Counted from the first letter of the stretch, positions 52,074 through 60,939 are shown. The stretch is DNA of 64,000 nucleotides from Amycolatopsis sp. A133 (GCF_031082405.1 NZ_JAVHJU010000003.1:65219-129218), one strand, 5' to 3'. Notes: generated from the letters alone by a model not told the origin. Numbers and translations are program-made.

Positions 52074-53485
52074 TGATCAGTACCGCTCGCAGAGACATCA
52101 CGACACGCGCTGTGTCGCCGCGTAGGGCCGGGGCCAGGCGTCGCCACAGAACCCTGGGAGGTCGTGGGCTGAGGTTCGCGTTCTACGGGCGGATGTCCAC
52201 GGTCGAGTTCCAGGACCGGGAGACATCGTTCGGGTGGCAGCGGGAGGTCGCCGAGGAGACGATCCGCGGGCACGGCGTGATCGTGGCGGAGTACTTCGAC
52301 GACGGATGGTCACGTCGGTTGCCCTGGCGCGAGCGTCCGGCCGCGGCACAGCTGATGGCCGCCGCGGAACACCCGAACCGCTCATTCGATGCCGTCGTCA
52401 TCGGAGAGTACGAGCGAGCGTTCTACGGCGACCAGTTCAACGCCGTACTGGCCACACTCCAGGAGCAAGGCATCCAACTGTGGATGCCCGAAGCCGACGG
52501 TCCGGTCAACCTCGACAACCCCGTGCACCAGGCATTGATGCTGCTCCTCGGGTCCCAGTCGCGTCGCGAGGTACTACGGGCTCGGCACCGCGTGCTCGCG
52601 GCGATGCACATCCAGGCCCGCATTCAAGGCAGGTTCCTCGGCGGCCGACCGCCCTACGGATATCGCCTCGCTGATGCCGGCCCGCACCCGAACCGGGCCC
52701 ACGCGAGCTGGGGCCGCCGCCTGCACCGTCTAGAACCCGATCCGGCCACCGCACCGTGGGTGCGGTGGATCTTCGAGCAACGAGCCACCGGACGCAGCGT
52801 GGCCGGGATCGCGCGGGAGCTGAACGACCGCGGCGTCCCATGTCCCTCGAGCGCCGACCGAGGCCGCAACCGACACCGGACGAAGCACGAGTGGATCGTC
52901 CGGACAGTGGCCGGAATCCTCGAGAACCCTCGCTACACCGGACGGCAAGTATGGAACCGGCACGGCGCCAGAACACCCGGCCCCGCCCACCACGGTAATC
53001 CAGTGCGGCCACCGGCGGCACGAGGTTGGGCCGAGTCGAAGAAGGTGACACATCCGGCTCTCGTGGACGAGGCCACCTTCGCGGCGATCCAGGGCATGCG
53101 CGCGGCCCGGCACACACAGCACGGTGACACGAGGACGTACGTGCTGGCAGGACTCGTGCAATGCCAGCTGTGCGGCCGTCGACTGGACTCGCACTGGGTC
53201 AACGGCCGCCCCGGCTACCGCTGCCGCCACGGCCACACCAGCGCCCGCAACCGCCCACCAGAACTCGCGAAGAACGTCTATGTCCGCGAAGATCACCTAC
53301 TCGACGATCTTCGCGTGCGATTCGCTGAGACCGCAGGCGATGATGGGGCCATGATCGCCGACTACCTGAGATCGAATGACTTAATGATCATGTGCGGCGG
53401 CCCCACGCGAGAAGTCAAAGGCTGTAGTTCACCGCGCGTACCTCCGGCAGCGGACGAGACCGCCGGAGGGCAGCTGCTGCTATGA
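52073..53485 (+). CDS. serine recombinase (element integrase 2), tRNA-proximal
   Basis: 470 aa from the ATG at 52073 (GAGG upstream); an in-frame start at 51974 is less likely. The catalytic domain begins FAFYGRMSTVEFQDRET, with the nucleophile at S42, and runs to the recombinase domain (RPPYGYRLADAGPHPN, IARELNDRGVPCPSS, ILENPRYTGRQVWNR). A zinc-ribbon (CQLCGRRL ... YRCRHGH) follows. Compared with integrase 1 it shares motifs across the catalytic domain but lacks most of the C-terminal coiled coil, ending about 70 residues after the zinc ribbon. It is 36 bp from a tRNA-Leu gene, its likely integration target. Confidence 0.85.
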   Translation: MISTARRDITTRAVSPRRAGARRRHRTLGGRGLRFAFYGRMSTVEFQDRETSFGWQREVAEETIRGHGVIVAEYFDDGWSRRLPWRERPAAAQLMAAAEHPNRSFDAVVIGEYERAFYGDQFNAVLATLQEQGIQLWMPEADGPVNLDNPVHQALMLLLGSQSRREVLRARHRVLAAMHIQARIQGRFLGGRPPYGYRLADAGPHPNRAHASWGRRLHRLEPDPATAPWVRWIFEQRATGRSVAGIARELNDRGVPCPSSADRGRNRHRTKHEWIVRTVAGILENPRYTGRQVWNRHGARTPGPAHHGNPVRPPAARGWAESKKVTHPALVDEATFAAIQGMRAARHTQHGDTRTYVLAGLVQCQLCGRRLDSHWVNGRPGYRCRHGHTSARNRPPELAKNVYVREDHLLDDLRVRFAETAGDDGAMIADYLRSNDLMIMCGGPTREVKGCSSPRVPPAADETAGGQLLL

Positions 53486-53521
53486 CCTGGCCGCGACGCG
53501 CGGCTTCATGGGGTAATTGAG

Positions 53522-53605
53522 TGTCCGAGGGGGGACTTGAACCCCCACGCCCGTTAAGGGCACTAGCACCTCAAGCTAGCGCGTCTGCCATTCCGCCACT
53601 CGGAC
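53522..53605 (-). tRNA. tRNA-Leu (anticodon GAG)
   Basis: On the minus strand the sequence folds as a class II tRNA: acceptor GTCCGAG paired with CTCGGAC, a D arm, anticodon stem CTAGC/GCTAG around a loop TTGAGGT with anticodon GAG, a long variable arm (TGCCCTTAACGGGCGT) and a T arm GGGGGTTCAAGTCCCCC. The discriminator base is A, and CCA is not encoded. The 3' end faces the accessory island, the usual geometry for an integrated element. The tRNA appears intact, so the element restores it on insertion. Confidence 0.95.
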
Positions 53606-53696
53606 CTGCTGAAGAAAGAGTATACGGCGCCTCCCCACCCTCGTTCAGGGGGGTCCAGGTCCGCACCCGACCCACATCTGGCATGATCGGCAAGTT

Positions 53697-55385
53697 TCAC
53701 ACCCTCTGCATCGATTCAGCGGCCCGGCTTCGGGCGAACGCCCGCAGTGGCTCCTGGTAGCGGTATCGGTCCGCGCCCGACGGGTCCAACAGGTGGGCGT
53801 CCGCCAGTGATTCCAGTAGCACCGCCGTGTCGCCCAAGGGCAGCCCGAGGATCTGGGACGCCGCCGCCACCGAAAACTCGGGCGTGCTCGACAGCAGGCT
53901 GAACGCTCTGGCCTCTGCTGGGGGCAGGTCGGCCATTGCCGACTCGTACGGCTTCTCGATCGCTCCGCACTCCGGGGGTGTTGCCGGTGCTCCTGGGGCT
54001 GGGCGGCCCAGGCGGTGCGCTGCCGCCGCCAGCGTCCATCCCGGGCGGGCGGCCAAGCGGGCTCCGACCGCCTGCAGCACCTGGGGGAAGCCCGCCGTTC
54101 GCGCGGCCAGCGCCTCGGCTTCCGCCGGTTCGCGGCGGACGCGGTCCGTGCCGATCAGGCGCTCCAGCAGCGTCAACGACTCCGGCCGGGACAGGCCACC
54201 CAGCTTGGTCCAGTGCGCGTGGGCCAAGCCGTACAGCCGCCGGCGGGCGGTGATGATCACCGCCGGGCCATCTGCGCCCGGGAGCAGCGGGCGGACTTCG
54301 TCGGCGTCGCGGGCGTTGTCGAGGACCACCAGCATGCGGTGGCCCGTCGTGCGGGTTCGCCACAGGGCCGCGCTCTCGCTGGGGGACGTCGGTGGGTCCG
54401 TGACGCCGATGCCGTGCAGCAGCTCGGCCAGCGGTTCCGCCGACGCCGACAGGTCCACGAACAGCCGGCCGTCCGGGAAGTTCCGGGCCAGGGCGTGGCC
54501 GACGTGGACCGCCAGCGCCGTCTTGCCGATCGCCGCCAAGCCCTCGATGCCGATCACCGGGACCGAGGCCGACGACCGGGTCAGGGCGTCGGCGAGCGCC
54601 GCGGTCTCCGACGCTCGGCCGGCGAACTCCGGGAGGTCGGGCGGCAGCTGCGACGGGTGGGACTTCGCGGCCGGCGCCAGCGAAGGGTCCGCGGCCAGGA
54701 TTCGCCGTTGCATCTCCCGCAGCTCCGGACCGGGGTACAGGCCGAGCTCGGACTCGAGCAGGCGCTGCGCGCGGGCGAAGACCTCCAGGGCCTCGGCTTG
54801 GCGACCGGCGCGGTACAGCGCCAGCATCTGCAGCTCGCGCGGCCGCTCCCGCAACGGCTCCTCCGCGATCAAATCGGTCAGCTGGGCCGCCGCTTCCCCG
54901 TGCCGGCCCTCCGCGATGTCGGCCGCCGCCAGGTCTTCGCGGGCCGTCAGGCGCAGCTGAGCCAGGCGGACGCGCTCGGCCTCGAAGCCGTTCAGCCCGG
55001 CCAGCGGCGTGCCGTGCCACAGGCGCAGGGCCGCGCGCAGGACGGACGCGGGAGCAGGATCCGTGCGGGCCGAAGCCAGCAAGCGCTCGAACTCCGTGAC
55101 GTCCAGCGCCGACGTCCGGATCGCGTAGCCGCCGCCGGCCGACTCGATCGCCACGCCCGCGTGGCGCAGGCGGGACACGTACGAGCGGACCATCCCGACC
55201 GCGGCGCGCGGTTCGGCGCCGCCCCACAGCGCCGAGACCAGCTGGGCCGGGGACAGCGGCGTGCCCTGCTGCAGCAGCAGCACCGCCAGGGCGGCCCGCT
55301 GCTGGGGCGGGCCCAGCTCGATCTCGACGTCCCCGCGCCACGCCCGGACCGGGCCCAGCACCTCGAACCGCATCGCATCGGTCAC
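53697..55385 (-). CDS. AfsR/SARP-family transcriptional regulator
   Basis: 562 aa. Residues 1-95 are an OmpR-like winged helix (PPQQRAALAVLLLQQGTPLS, ALWGGAEPR, VRSYVSRLRHAG), and 95-240 a bacterial transcriptional activation domain (VTEFERLLASAR, EEPLRERPRELQMLALYR, LESELGLYPGPELREMQRRI). An NB-ARC NTPase follows with Walker A GLAAIGKTA and LVVLDNARDADE. The TPR region found in full-length AfsR is absent, so the protein is a shorter variant. Such regulators activate secondary-metabolism or stress genes. It lies 28 bp after the flavin monooxygenase gene and may be cotranscribed with it. Confidence 0.88.
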   Translation of the reverse strand: MTDAMRFEVLGPVRAWRGDVEIELGPPQQRAALAVLLLQQGTPLSPAQLVSALWGGAEPRAAVGMVRSYVSRLRHAGVAIESAGGGYAIRTSALDVTEFERLLASARTDPAPASVLRAALRLWHGTPLAGLNGFEAERVRLAQLRLTAREDLAAADIAEGRHGEAAAQLTDLIAEEPLRERPRELQMLALYRAGRQAEALEVFARAQRLLESELGLYPGPELREMQRRILAADPSLAPAAKSHPSQLPPDLPEFAGRASETAALADALTRSSASVPVIGIEGLAAIGKTALAVHVGHALARNFPDGRLFVDLSASAEPLAELLHGIGVTDPPTSPSESAALWRTRTTGHRMLVVLDNARDADEVRPLLPGADGPAVIITARRRLYGLAHAHWTKLGGLSRPESLTLLERLIGTDRVRREPAEAEALAARTAGFPQVLQAVGARLAARPGWTLAAAAHRLGRPAPGAPATPPECGAIEKPYESAMADLPPAEARAFSLLSSTPEFSVAAASQILGLPLGDTAVLLESLADAHLLDPSGADRYRYQEPLRAFARSRAAESMQRV

Positions 55386-55413
55386 GCTCAGCGCAACCCG
55401 CGGCGACGGGCGG

Positions 55414-56475
55414 CTATTCCGCCGGGTGGCCGGGAGGATCGTCCGGGACGCCCGGTGGGCGCAGGCGCTCGAACTCCTTCCGCAGGACCGGGACCACTTC
55501 GGTGCCCAGCAGGTCGATCTGCTCCAGCGCCGCCGCGTGCGGCAGGCCCATGCCGTCCACGTTGAACAGCTGGCGCTGGTAGTCGCCGAAGTCCTCGCGG
55601 AACCGCATCGTGCGGTCGATGACCTGCTGCGGGCTGCCGACGGCCAGGGGTGTCTGGGCCATCGTCTCCTCGAGGGACGGCCCGTGGCCGTAGATCGGCG
55701 AGTGGTCGAAGTACGGCCGGAACTCGGCGATCGCGTCCTGGGACCGGCGCCGCATGAACACCTGGCCGCCGAGGCCGACGATCGCCTTCTCGGCCGGCCC
55801 GTGGCCGTGGTGTTCGAACCGTTCGCGGTACAACGCGATCATCCGCCGGGTGTGCTCGGGCGGCCAGAAGATGTTGTTGTGGAAGAACCCGTCGCCGTAG
55901 TAGGCCGCCTGCTCGGCGATCTGCGGGCTGCGGATCGAGCCGTGCCAGACGAACGGCGGCACGCCGTCCAGGGGCCGTGGCGTCGACGTGAACCCCTGCA
56001 GCGGCGTGCGGAACTTGCCGGACCAGTCCACGACCTCCTCGCGCCACAGCCGCCGCAGCAGCGCGTAGTTCTCCACCGCCAGCGCGATGCCGTCGCGGAT
56101 GTCCTTGCCGAACCACGGGTACACCGGCCCGGTGTTGCCGCGGCCCAGCATCAGGTCGAGGCGCCCGTCCGCCAGGTGCTGCAGCATCGCGTAGTCCTCG
56201 GCGATCTTCACCGGGTCGTTCGTGGTGATCAGCGTCGTCGACGTCGACAGCACGATCCGGCTCGTGCGCGCCGCCACGAACCCCAGCAGCGTGGTCGGCG
56301 ACGACGGCACGAACGGGGGGTTGTGGTGCTCCCCCGTCGCGTAGACGTCGAGGCCGGCTTCCTCCGCCCGGACGGCGGTCTCGACCATCCGCTTGATCCG
56401 CTGGTGCTCGGTCGGCGCCCGCCCCGTCGCGGGGTCGGGCGAGATGTCCCCGACCCCGAAGATGCCGAACTGCAT
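55414..56475 (-). CDS. LLM-class flavin-dependent oxidoreductase (luciferase-like)
   Basis: 353 aa from ATG 56475, which overlaps the NmrA-like gene's stop (TGATG). It has the TIM-barrel monooxygenase pattern: QFGIFGVGD at the start, VYATGEHHNPPFVPSS, SRIVLSTSTTLITTNDPV, LDLMLGRGNTGPVYPWFG, and the late VGSPQQVIDRTMRF. Luciferase-like enzymes use reduced FMN or F420 to oxidise a range of compounds, and the substrate cannot be named. The operon with an NAD(P)-binding reductase and a SARP regulator suggests a small oxidative pathway or detoxification unit. Confidence 0.87.
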   Translation of the reverse strand: MQFGIFGVGDISPDPATGRAPTEHQRIKRMVETAVRAEEAGLDVYATGEHHNPPFVPSSPTTLLGFVAARTSRIVLSTSTTLITTNDPVKIAEDYAMLQHLADGRLDLMLGRGNTGPVYPWFGKDIRDGIALAVENYALLRRLWREEVVDWSGKFRTPLQGFTSTPRPLDGVPPFVWHGSIRSPQIAEQAAYYGDGFFHNNIFWPPEHTRRMIALYRERFEHHGHGPAEKAIVGLGGQVFMRRRSQDAIAEFRPYFDHSPIYGHGPSLEETMAQTPLAVGSPQQVIDRTMRFREDFGDYQRQLFNVDGMGLPHAAALEQIDLLGTEVVPVLRKEFERLRPPGVPDDPPGHPAE

Positions 56476-57422
56476 CAAAGCCCCTTGAAGGCGTCGCGGT
56501 GCGCGGAGAGCCAGGTGGCGAAGTCCTGCAGCCGCGGGTTCAGCTTCCGCACGGCCTCCGGGTCGCGCGCTCCGGCGAACACGCTTTCGTGCTCGGCGTA
56601 GTAGACGAACATGTTCGCCAGGTCGTCCGCGCCGGGCACCGGCAGCCCGCGCACGTCTTCGACGCTCATCGGCCGGTAGCCGACGTCGGTGCCGAGCTCC
56701 TTCGCGAACGCCGCCGCGTACTCCTCGCCGGTCAGGTTCTCGCCGGAGATGCTGATCGTCTCGCCCACGAGCTCGGGGCCGCGGGTGAAGATGCCGAACG
56801 CCGTCCGCCCGATGTCCTCGGCCGCGATGCCCGGCAGCCGCCGGTCGGCCATCGGCAGGTGCAGCGCGAGGACGCCGTCGTCGTCGCGGACCGGCCGGAA
56901 GAAGTCCACGAAGGACTCGAAGTAGAACGTCGTGGACAGGAACGTCGCCGGCACGCCCGCCTCGACGAAGAACGCCTCCGCCTCGGCTTTGCCGTCGAAG
57001 TGCGGCACCTTGTACCGCCCGTGCAGCGTCGGGACGCGGTCGTCGTCGACCGGCAGGTGCAGCCGGGTGTCGGGCAACGTCGACCAGATCACGTGCGCGA
57101 GCCGGGTGGCCTTCGCGGCCCCGGCCATCGCGCGTGCCTGCTGGTGCTCGCGCTCGACGGAGTTGTACTCCCAGAACGCCGTGACGAGGTAGGCGCCGTA
57201 CGCGCCTTCGAGCGCCTTCGTCAGGCTCGCCTCGTCGTCGAGGTCGGCGGACACGACCTCGGCGCCGCGCGCGGCCAGCGCCCGCGCCGCCTCGGAGTCC
57301 GGGTTCCGCGTGAGGGCGCGCAGCGCGAACCGCTGTTCCGGGTCGTCGAGGATGGCGCGGGCCAGCCCGCCACCCTGCTGGCCGGTGGCGCCGACGACGG
57401 CGATGAGCTTCTTGTCGGTCAT
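56475..57422 (-). CDS. NmrA/HSCARG-like NAD(P)-binding protein
   Basis: 315 aa from ATG 57422, seven bases after GGAGG; an earlier in-frame start is not supported. The Rossmann motif IAVVGATGQQGGGLARAI is at residues 6-23, and DRVPTLHGRYKVPHFDGKAE plus TTFYFESF are characteristic of NmrA-like atypical short-chain dehydrogenases, which often sense the NADP(H) state or reduce small quinones. The Tyr-x3-Lys catalytic pair of classical enzymes is not clear. Translation may be controlled by a hairpin that overlaps the ribosome-binding site (57432-57471). It is coupled to the monooxygenase gene. Confidence 0.85.
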   Translation of the reverse strand: MTDKKLIAVVGATGQQGGGLARAILDDPEQRFALRALTRNPDSEAARALAARGAEVVSADLDDEASLTKALEGAYGAYLVTAFWEYNSVEREHQQARAMAGAAKATRLAHVIWSTLPDTRLHLPVDDDRVPTLHGRYKVPHFDGKAEAEAFFVEAGVPATFLSTTFYFESFVDFFRPVRDDDGVLALHLPMADRRLPGIAAEDIGRTAFGIFTRGPELVGETISISGENLTGEEYAAAFAKELGTDVGYRPMSVEDVRGLPVPGADDLANMFVYYAEHESVFAGARDPEAVRKLNPRLQDFATWLSAHRDAFKGL

Positions 57423-57431
57423 CGAAAAACC

Positions 57432-57471
57432 TCCTGGGTCCGGGCCGGGTGTCCCGGCCACCAACCCAGGA
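57432..57471 (-). promoter_or_regulatory. two-stem hairpin overlapping the NmrA-like gene's ribosome-binding site
   Basis: An outer stem pairs 57432-57439 with 57464-57471 (TCCTGGGT/ACCCAGGA, all eight), and an inner stem pairs 57443-57449 with 57453-57459 (GGCCGGG/CCCGGCC, all seven, 3-nt loop). On the minus-strand transcript this lies directly before the gene, and the GGAGG site (57430-57434) overlaps the base of the outer stem. Folding would hide the site, so the element could repress translation or respond to a ligand or protein. Confidence 0.5.
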
Positions 57472-57590
57472 AACCGCCGCGGCATCAGCGTGTCGTGCAC
57501 GGCGGGTGCACGAGGCGTGCACACCATTTACAAGACCGCCCGGGATTCCTAGGATTCGCCGGTCGGGCCGCACAACTGGAGGTTCCGGGT

Positions 57591-58382
57591 ATGGGGCGTG
57601 CCCACCGTCGGCGAAACGAGGAGCTCTCGGTCGCCGAGCTCCTCCGCGAGACCGGGGCGACACCGCGGTCGCTCGACGACGCGTCGCCGGGCGCGCGGGT
57701 GCGGGACGAGACCGGGGAGGGCTACCGGGAACGGCTCGAACAGCGGGCCCGCGAGGCCGCCTCCGCGCAGCAGCGGGCCGGGCGGCGGATCCGGTGGGCT
57801 TCCGCGACGGCCGGGGCCGTCGTGGTGGTCGGCAGCCTGGTCGTCATCGCCGTCACCTCCGAGAGCTCGCCCGGGCGGCAGGCCGCCACGGCGCCCGATC
57901 CGCTCGCGCCCGCGACGACCACGCCGCGGACCCCGGCCACCACCTCGGCGCCCGGCCCCACGCCGATGCCCACCGTGCTGCGGCAGACCGCCACCTCCGC
58001 CTCGCCGACGTCGTCCACGCCGCAGACCGCCACTCAGGCCGCTCCCCCGGCCGCTCCGGCCGTCCCCTGCACCGTCCGCTACGCCGTCACCGACCAGTGG
58101 AACAACGGCTTCACCGCCGGGGTCGCCGTCACCAACACCGGCAGCCGGACGCTCACGCCCTGGACCGTCACCTGGACCTTCACCGCCGGCCAGCGGGTCA
58201 CCCACAGCTGGAACGGCGACTTCGGCCAGAGCGGCTCGCGGGTCACCATGAAGGCGGTTTCCTACAACCTCACCCTCGCTCCCGGGGCGACCGTCGACAT
58301 CGGCTTCAACGGCTCCTTCGACCGCGGCAACCCGGCGCCCACCGGGTTCACCCTCGACGGCGCCCGCTGCGATCCGGCCTAA
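57591..58382 (+). CDS. membrane-anchored protein with C-terminal CBM2 cellulose-binding domain
   Basis: 263 aa, ATG eight bases after GGAGG. A cytoplasmic N-terminus (about 65 residues, acidic and arginine-rich) is followed by one membrane helix (70-89, ATAGAVVVVGSLVVIAVTS), then a Pro/Thr/Ala-rich linker (90-155). The last 105 residues are a CBM2 domain with the flanking cysteines and binding tryptophans in DQWNNGF, PWTVTW and HSWNGDF. CBM2 is usually attached to secreted cellulases or chitinases; here no catalytic domain is present. The protein should display a polysaccharide-binding domain on the cell surface. Confidence 0.85.
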   Translation: MGRAHRRRNEELSVAELLRETGATPRSLDDASPGARVRDETGEGYRERLEQRAREAASAQQRAGRRIRWASATAGAVVVVGSLVVIAVTSESSPGRQAATAPDPLAPATTTPRTPATTSAPGPTPMPTVLRQTATSASPTSSTPQTATQAAPPAAPAVPCTVRYAVTDQWNNGFTAGVAVTNTGSRTLTPWTVTWTFTAGQRVTHSWNGDFGQSGSRVTMKAVSYNLTLAPGATVDIGFNGSFDRGNPAPTGFTLDGARCDPA

Positions 58383-59281
58383 CCGAGCACCTCGCGCATG
58401 AACCCCACCAGCCAGTGCTGGGCCGGGGTGCGGGCGTGCGTGTGCCGCGTGTACACCGACACCTGGGCCGGCTCGACCTCGAGCGGCAGCTCGAACAGCC
58501 GGACCCGGTGCTGGGCCGCGAACATCTCCGCCACCAGCCGCGGGACCATCGCCACCAGCTCGCCGTCCTGCACCAGGTACGGCAGCGCCGCGAACCGGGT
58601 CACCTCGAGCACCACGCGGTCGAGCAGGCCGCACGCCTCCAGCGCGCGGCGGGGGCCGTCGTGGCCGGTCGGGCCGAACACCGTCACGTGGCGCTCCGCC
58701 GCGAGCTGGCCGAACGAGACCGCCGCACCCAGCCGCGGGTGGTCGAGCGACACCATGCCCAGGTAGCCCTCGGAAAACAGCGGGATCCGGGCGACACGCT
58801 GGGAGCTGATCAGCGGGGACGCGATGAACGCGTCGATCTCGCCGCGGCCGAGCTGGTCGGCCGCGCGGTCGACGTCCAGCGGCCGGACGGTCAGCGTCAC
58901 CCCGGGAGCGCGCGACGGCAGCGCCGCCATCAGGCGCGGCAGCAGCGAGATCTCCCCCAGGTCCGACAGGCACAGCGTGAACGCCGCGCGCGCCTTCGAC
59001 GGCGAGAACGACTTCGCGCCGCTCACCGCCGTCTCGATCTCCGACAGCGCGCTGTGCAGGGGTTCGTACAGCGCGCGGGCGGTCGTCGTGGGCACCAGCC
59101 CGCCACCCGTGCGGCGGAACAGCTCGTCGGCGAACCGGCGCCGCAGCTTCTGCAGGCTGTAGCTGATCGTCGGCTGCGTGACGTGCAGGGATTCGGCCGT
59201 GGCGGTCACGCTGCGGGTCTCGTACAACAGCACGAACGTGCGCACCAGGTTCAGGTCGAAGTCCGGCATCATCGATCCCAT
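58379..59281 (-). CDS. LysR-family regulator of the divergent benzoylformate operon
   Basis: 300 aa; an in-frame start a few codons in is possible. The N-terminal winged helix-turn-helix (LVRTFVLLYETRSVTATAES, LHVTQPTISYSLQKLRRRF) is typical of LysR proteins, and the rest is a two-lobe effector domain (IDAFIASPLISSQRVARIPL, ALPYLVQDGELVAMVPRLVA). It is transcribed away from the benzoylformate decarboxylase operon across an 81-bp gap, the usual arrangement of a LysR activator with its target. The inducer is probably benzoylformate or a product of the pathway. It overlaps the CBM2 gene's stop by four bases, tail-to-tail. Confidence 0.9.
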   Translation of the reverse strand: MGSMMPDFDLNLVRTFVLLYETRSVTATAESLHVTQPTISYSLQKLRRRFADELFRRTGGGLVPTTTARALYEPLHSALSEIETAVSGAKSFSPSKARAAFTLCLSDLGEISLLPRLMAALPSRAPGVTLTVRPLDVDRAADQLGRGEIDAFIASPLISSQRVARIPLFSEGYLGMVSLDHPRLGAAVSFGQLAAERHVTVFGPTGHDGPRRALEACGLLDRVVLEVTRFAALPYLVQDGELVAMVPRLVAEMFAAQHRVRLFELPLEVEPAQVSVYTRHTHARTPAQHWLVGFMREVLG

Positions 59282-59362
59282 CTATGAACCGCCGAGGCAA
59301 CATTTATTGGAACACAGCCGCGGAGCTCCATAGGGTCGGGCGGACTTCGAGGAGGCAACACG
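59282..59362. promoter_or_regulatory. divergent control region between the lysR and mdlC genes
   Basis: The 81-bp gap must hold both promoters and the LysR binding site. It contains an AT-rich stretch, ACATTTATTGGAACAC, unusual for this genome, and GAGGAGG seven bases before the mdlC start. I do not claim a specific LysR box, since several T-N11-A pairs are possible. Confidence 0.45.
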
Positions 59363-60937
59363 ATGCCCACCGCCCGCCGGCTCGCCCACGAGTTCCTGGA
59401 CCGCCGTGGCCTGACCACCGTCTTCGGCAACCCCGGTTCGAACGAGCTGCCGTTCCTCGCCGAACTGCCGGAGAACTTCCGCTACGTCCTCGGCCTGCAC
59501 GAAGGCGCCGTCGTCGGGATGGCCGACGGCTACGCCCAGGCGACCGGCCGTCCGGTGCTGGTCAACCTGCACGCCGCCGCCGGTTCCGGCAACGCGATGG
59601 GCGCGCTCACCAACGCCGTCTACTCGCGCTCTCCCCTGGTGCTCACCGCGGGCCAGCAGGTCCGCACGGCGATCGGGCCGGAGGCGATGCTCGCCAACGT
59701 CGACGCCACCCAGCTGATGCGGCCCCTGGTCGGCTGGGCCGGGGAGCCGAGCTGCGCCGAGGACGTGCCCCGCTCCCTCGCGCAGGCGGTGTTCGAAGCC
59801 GAGCTGCACCGGCGCCCGACCTACCTCTCGGTGCCCTACGACGACTGGGCCGCCGAGCTGGACGCCACCGCCGCCGTGACGCTGGACCGGACTGTCCAAA
59901 AGGGTCTGACGCCGAGCGGGGACCAGCTCGACGCCCTCGCCGCGACTGTCGCCGCGGCGAAGAACCCGGCGCTGGTCCTCGGCGGCGACATCGACGCCAC
60001 CGGGCTCTTCGACCGGGCCGTCGCCCTGGCCGAGCACCTCGGCCTGCCGACCTGGGTGGCGCCGTCGCCGCACCGGCTGCCCTTCCCCAACCGGCACCGC
60101 CTCTTCCGCGGCGTGCTGCCCGCCGGTATCGCGCCGATCTCGGCCGCGCTGACCGGGCACGACCTCGTGCTGGTGCTCGGCGCGCCGGTCTTCCGCTACC
60201 ACCAGCACGTCCCCGGCGCGTACCTGCCGGAGGGCACCCGGCTGATCCAGGTGACCGACGACTTCGGCGCCGCGGCCCGCGCGCCGATGGGCGAGGCGCT
60301 GGTCGCCGATCCGGCACCGGTGATCGAGGCGCTGCTGGCCAAGCTGCCCGCCCGTGACACCGAAAGCGGGTACGCCGGAAACCCGGAACCCAAGACCGGC
60401 GAGAAGGCGCTGCACCCGGAGCAGGTCTTCGCCGCCCTGCGCGACACCCAGGCCGCCGGCACGCGTTACGTCGTCGAGTCGACGTCGACGAACTCGGCCT
60501 GGTGGCGGCAGATGGACCTGCGCCGCGAGGGCTCCTACTTCTTCCCGGCCGCCGGCGGGCTCGGCTTCGGCCTGCCCGCCGCGGTCGGCGTGGCCATGGG
60601 CAGCCCGGACCGCCCGGTCGTCGGCGTCATCGGCGACGGCTCGGCCAACTACGGCATCACGGCGTTGTGGTCGGCCGCGCACTACCGCGTGCCGGTCACC
60701 TTCGTGATCCTGCGCAACGGCGTCTACGGAGCACTGCAGTGGTTCGGCCGGCTGCTCGGGACGCCGGACGTCCCCGGCACGGAGATCCCGGGGATGGACT
60801 TCACCGCCATCGCCGCCGGGTACGGCGTCGAAGCCACTGCCGTCACCGGCGAAGACGACCTGCGCGCCCAGCTCAAGACGACCCCGGACGGCCCGCGGCT
60901 GATCCAGGTCGACACCGAACCGACCTCCCCGGAGTGA
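59363..60937 (+). CDS. mdlC: benzoylformate decarboxylase (ThDP-dependent)
   Basis: 524 aa, similar along its length to the Pseudomonas putida MdlC sequence that I recall. The key residues fall at nearly the same numbers: S26 (GNPGSNELPF), E47 (LHEGAVVG), H70 (NLHAAAGSG) and H280 (FRYHQHVPG). The ThDP-binding motif GDGSANYG is at about 424. The enzyme cleaves benzoylformate to benzaldehyde and CO2, with thiamine diphosphate and a divalent metal. It is the first gene of an operon with a benzaldehyde-type dehydrogenase and an aromatic-acid transporter, which agrees with the function. Related enzymes act on other 2-oxoacids, so the substrate range should be tested. Confidence 0.9.
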   Translation: MPTARRLAHEFLDRRGLTTVFGNPGSNELPFLAELPENFRYVLGLHEGAVVGMADGYAQATGRPVLVNLHAAAGSGNAMGALTNAVYSRSPLVLTAGQQVRTAIGPEAMLANVDATQLMRPLVGWAGEPSCAEDVPRSLAQAVFEAELHRRPTYLSVPYDDWAAELDATAAVTLDRTVQKGLTPSGDQLDALAATVAAAKNPALVLGGDIDATGLFDRAVALAEHLGLPTWVAPSPHRLPFPNRHRLFRGVLPAGIAPISAALTGHDLVLVLGAPVFRYHQHVPGAYLPEGTRLIQVTDDFGAAARAPMGEALVADPAPVIEALLAKLPARDTESGYAGNPEPKTGEKALHPEQVFAALRDTQAAGTRYVVESTSTNSAWWRQMDLRREGSYFFPAAGGLGFGLPAAVGVAMGSPDRPVVGVIGDGSANYGITALWSAAHYRVPVTFVILRNGVYGALQWFGRLLGTPDVPGTEIPGMDFTAIAAGYGVEATAVTGEDDLRAQLKTTPDGPRLIQVDTEPTSPE

Positions 60938-60939
60938 TC

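Noticed and set aside
53697..55385. The AfsR/SARP protein as another antiviral STAND protein
   Set aside because: It has an NB-ARC core, but the N-terminal winged helix and activation domain make it a transcription factor, and it lies outside the island.
57549..59303. A 584-codon open frame on the minus strand
   Set aside because: It is the antisense of the CBM2 gene joined to an alternative frame of the LysR gene; the composition is Arg/Gly/Pro-rich, as expected from GC-rich shadow frames.
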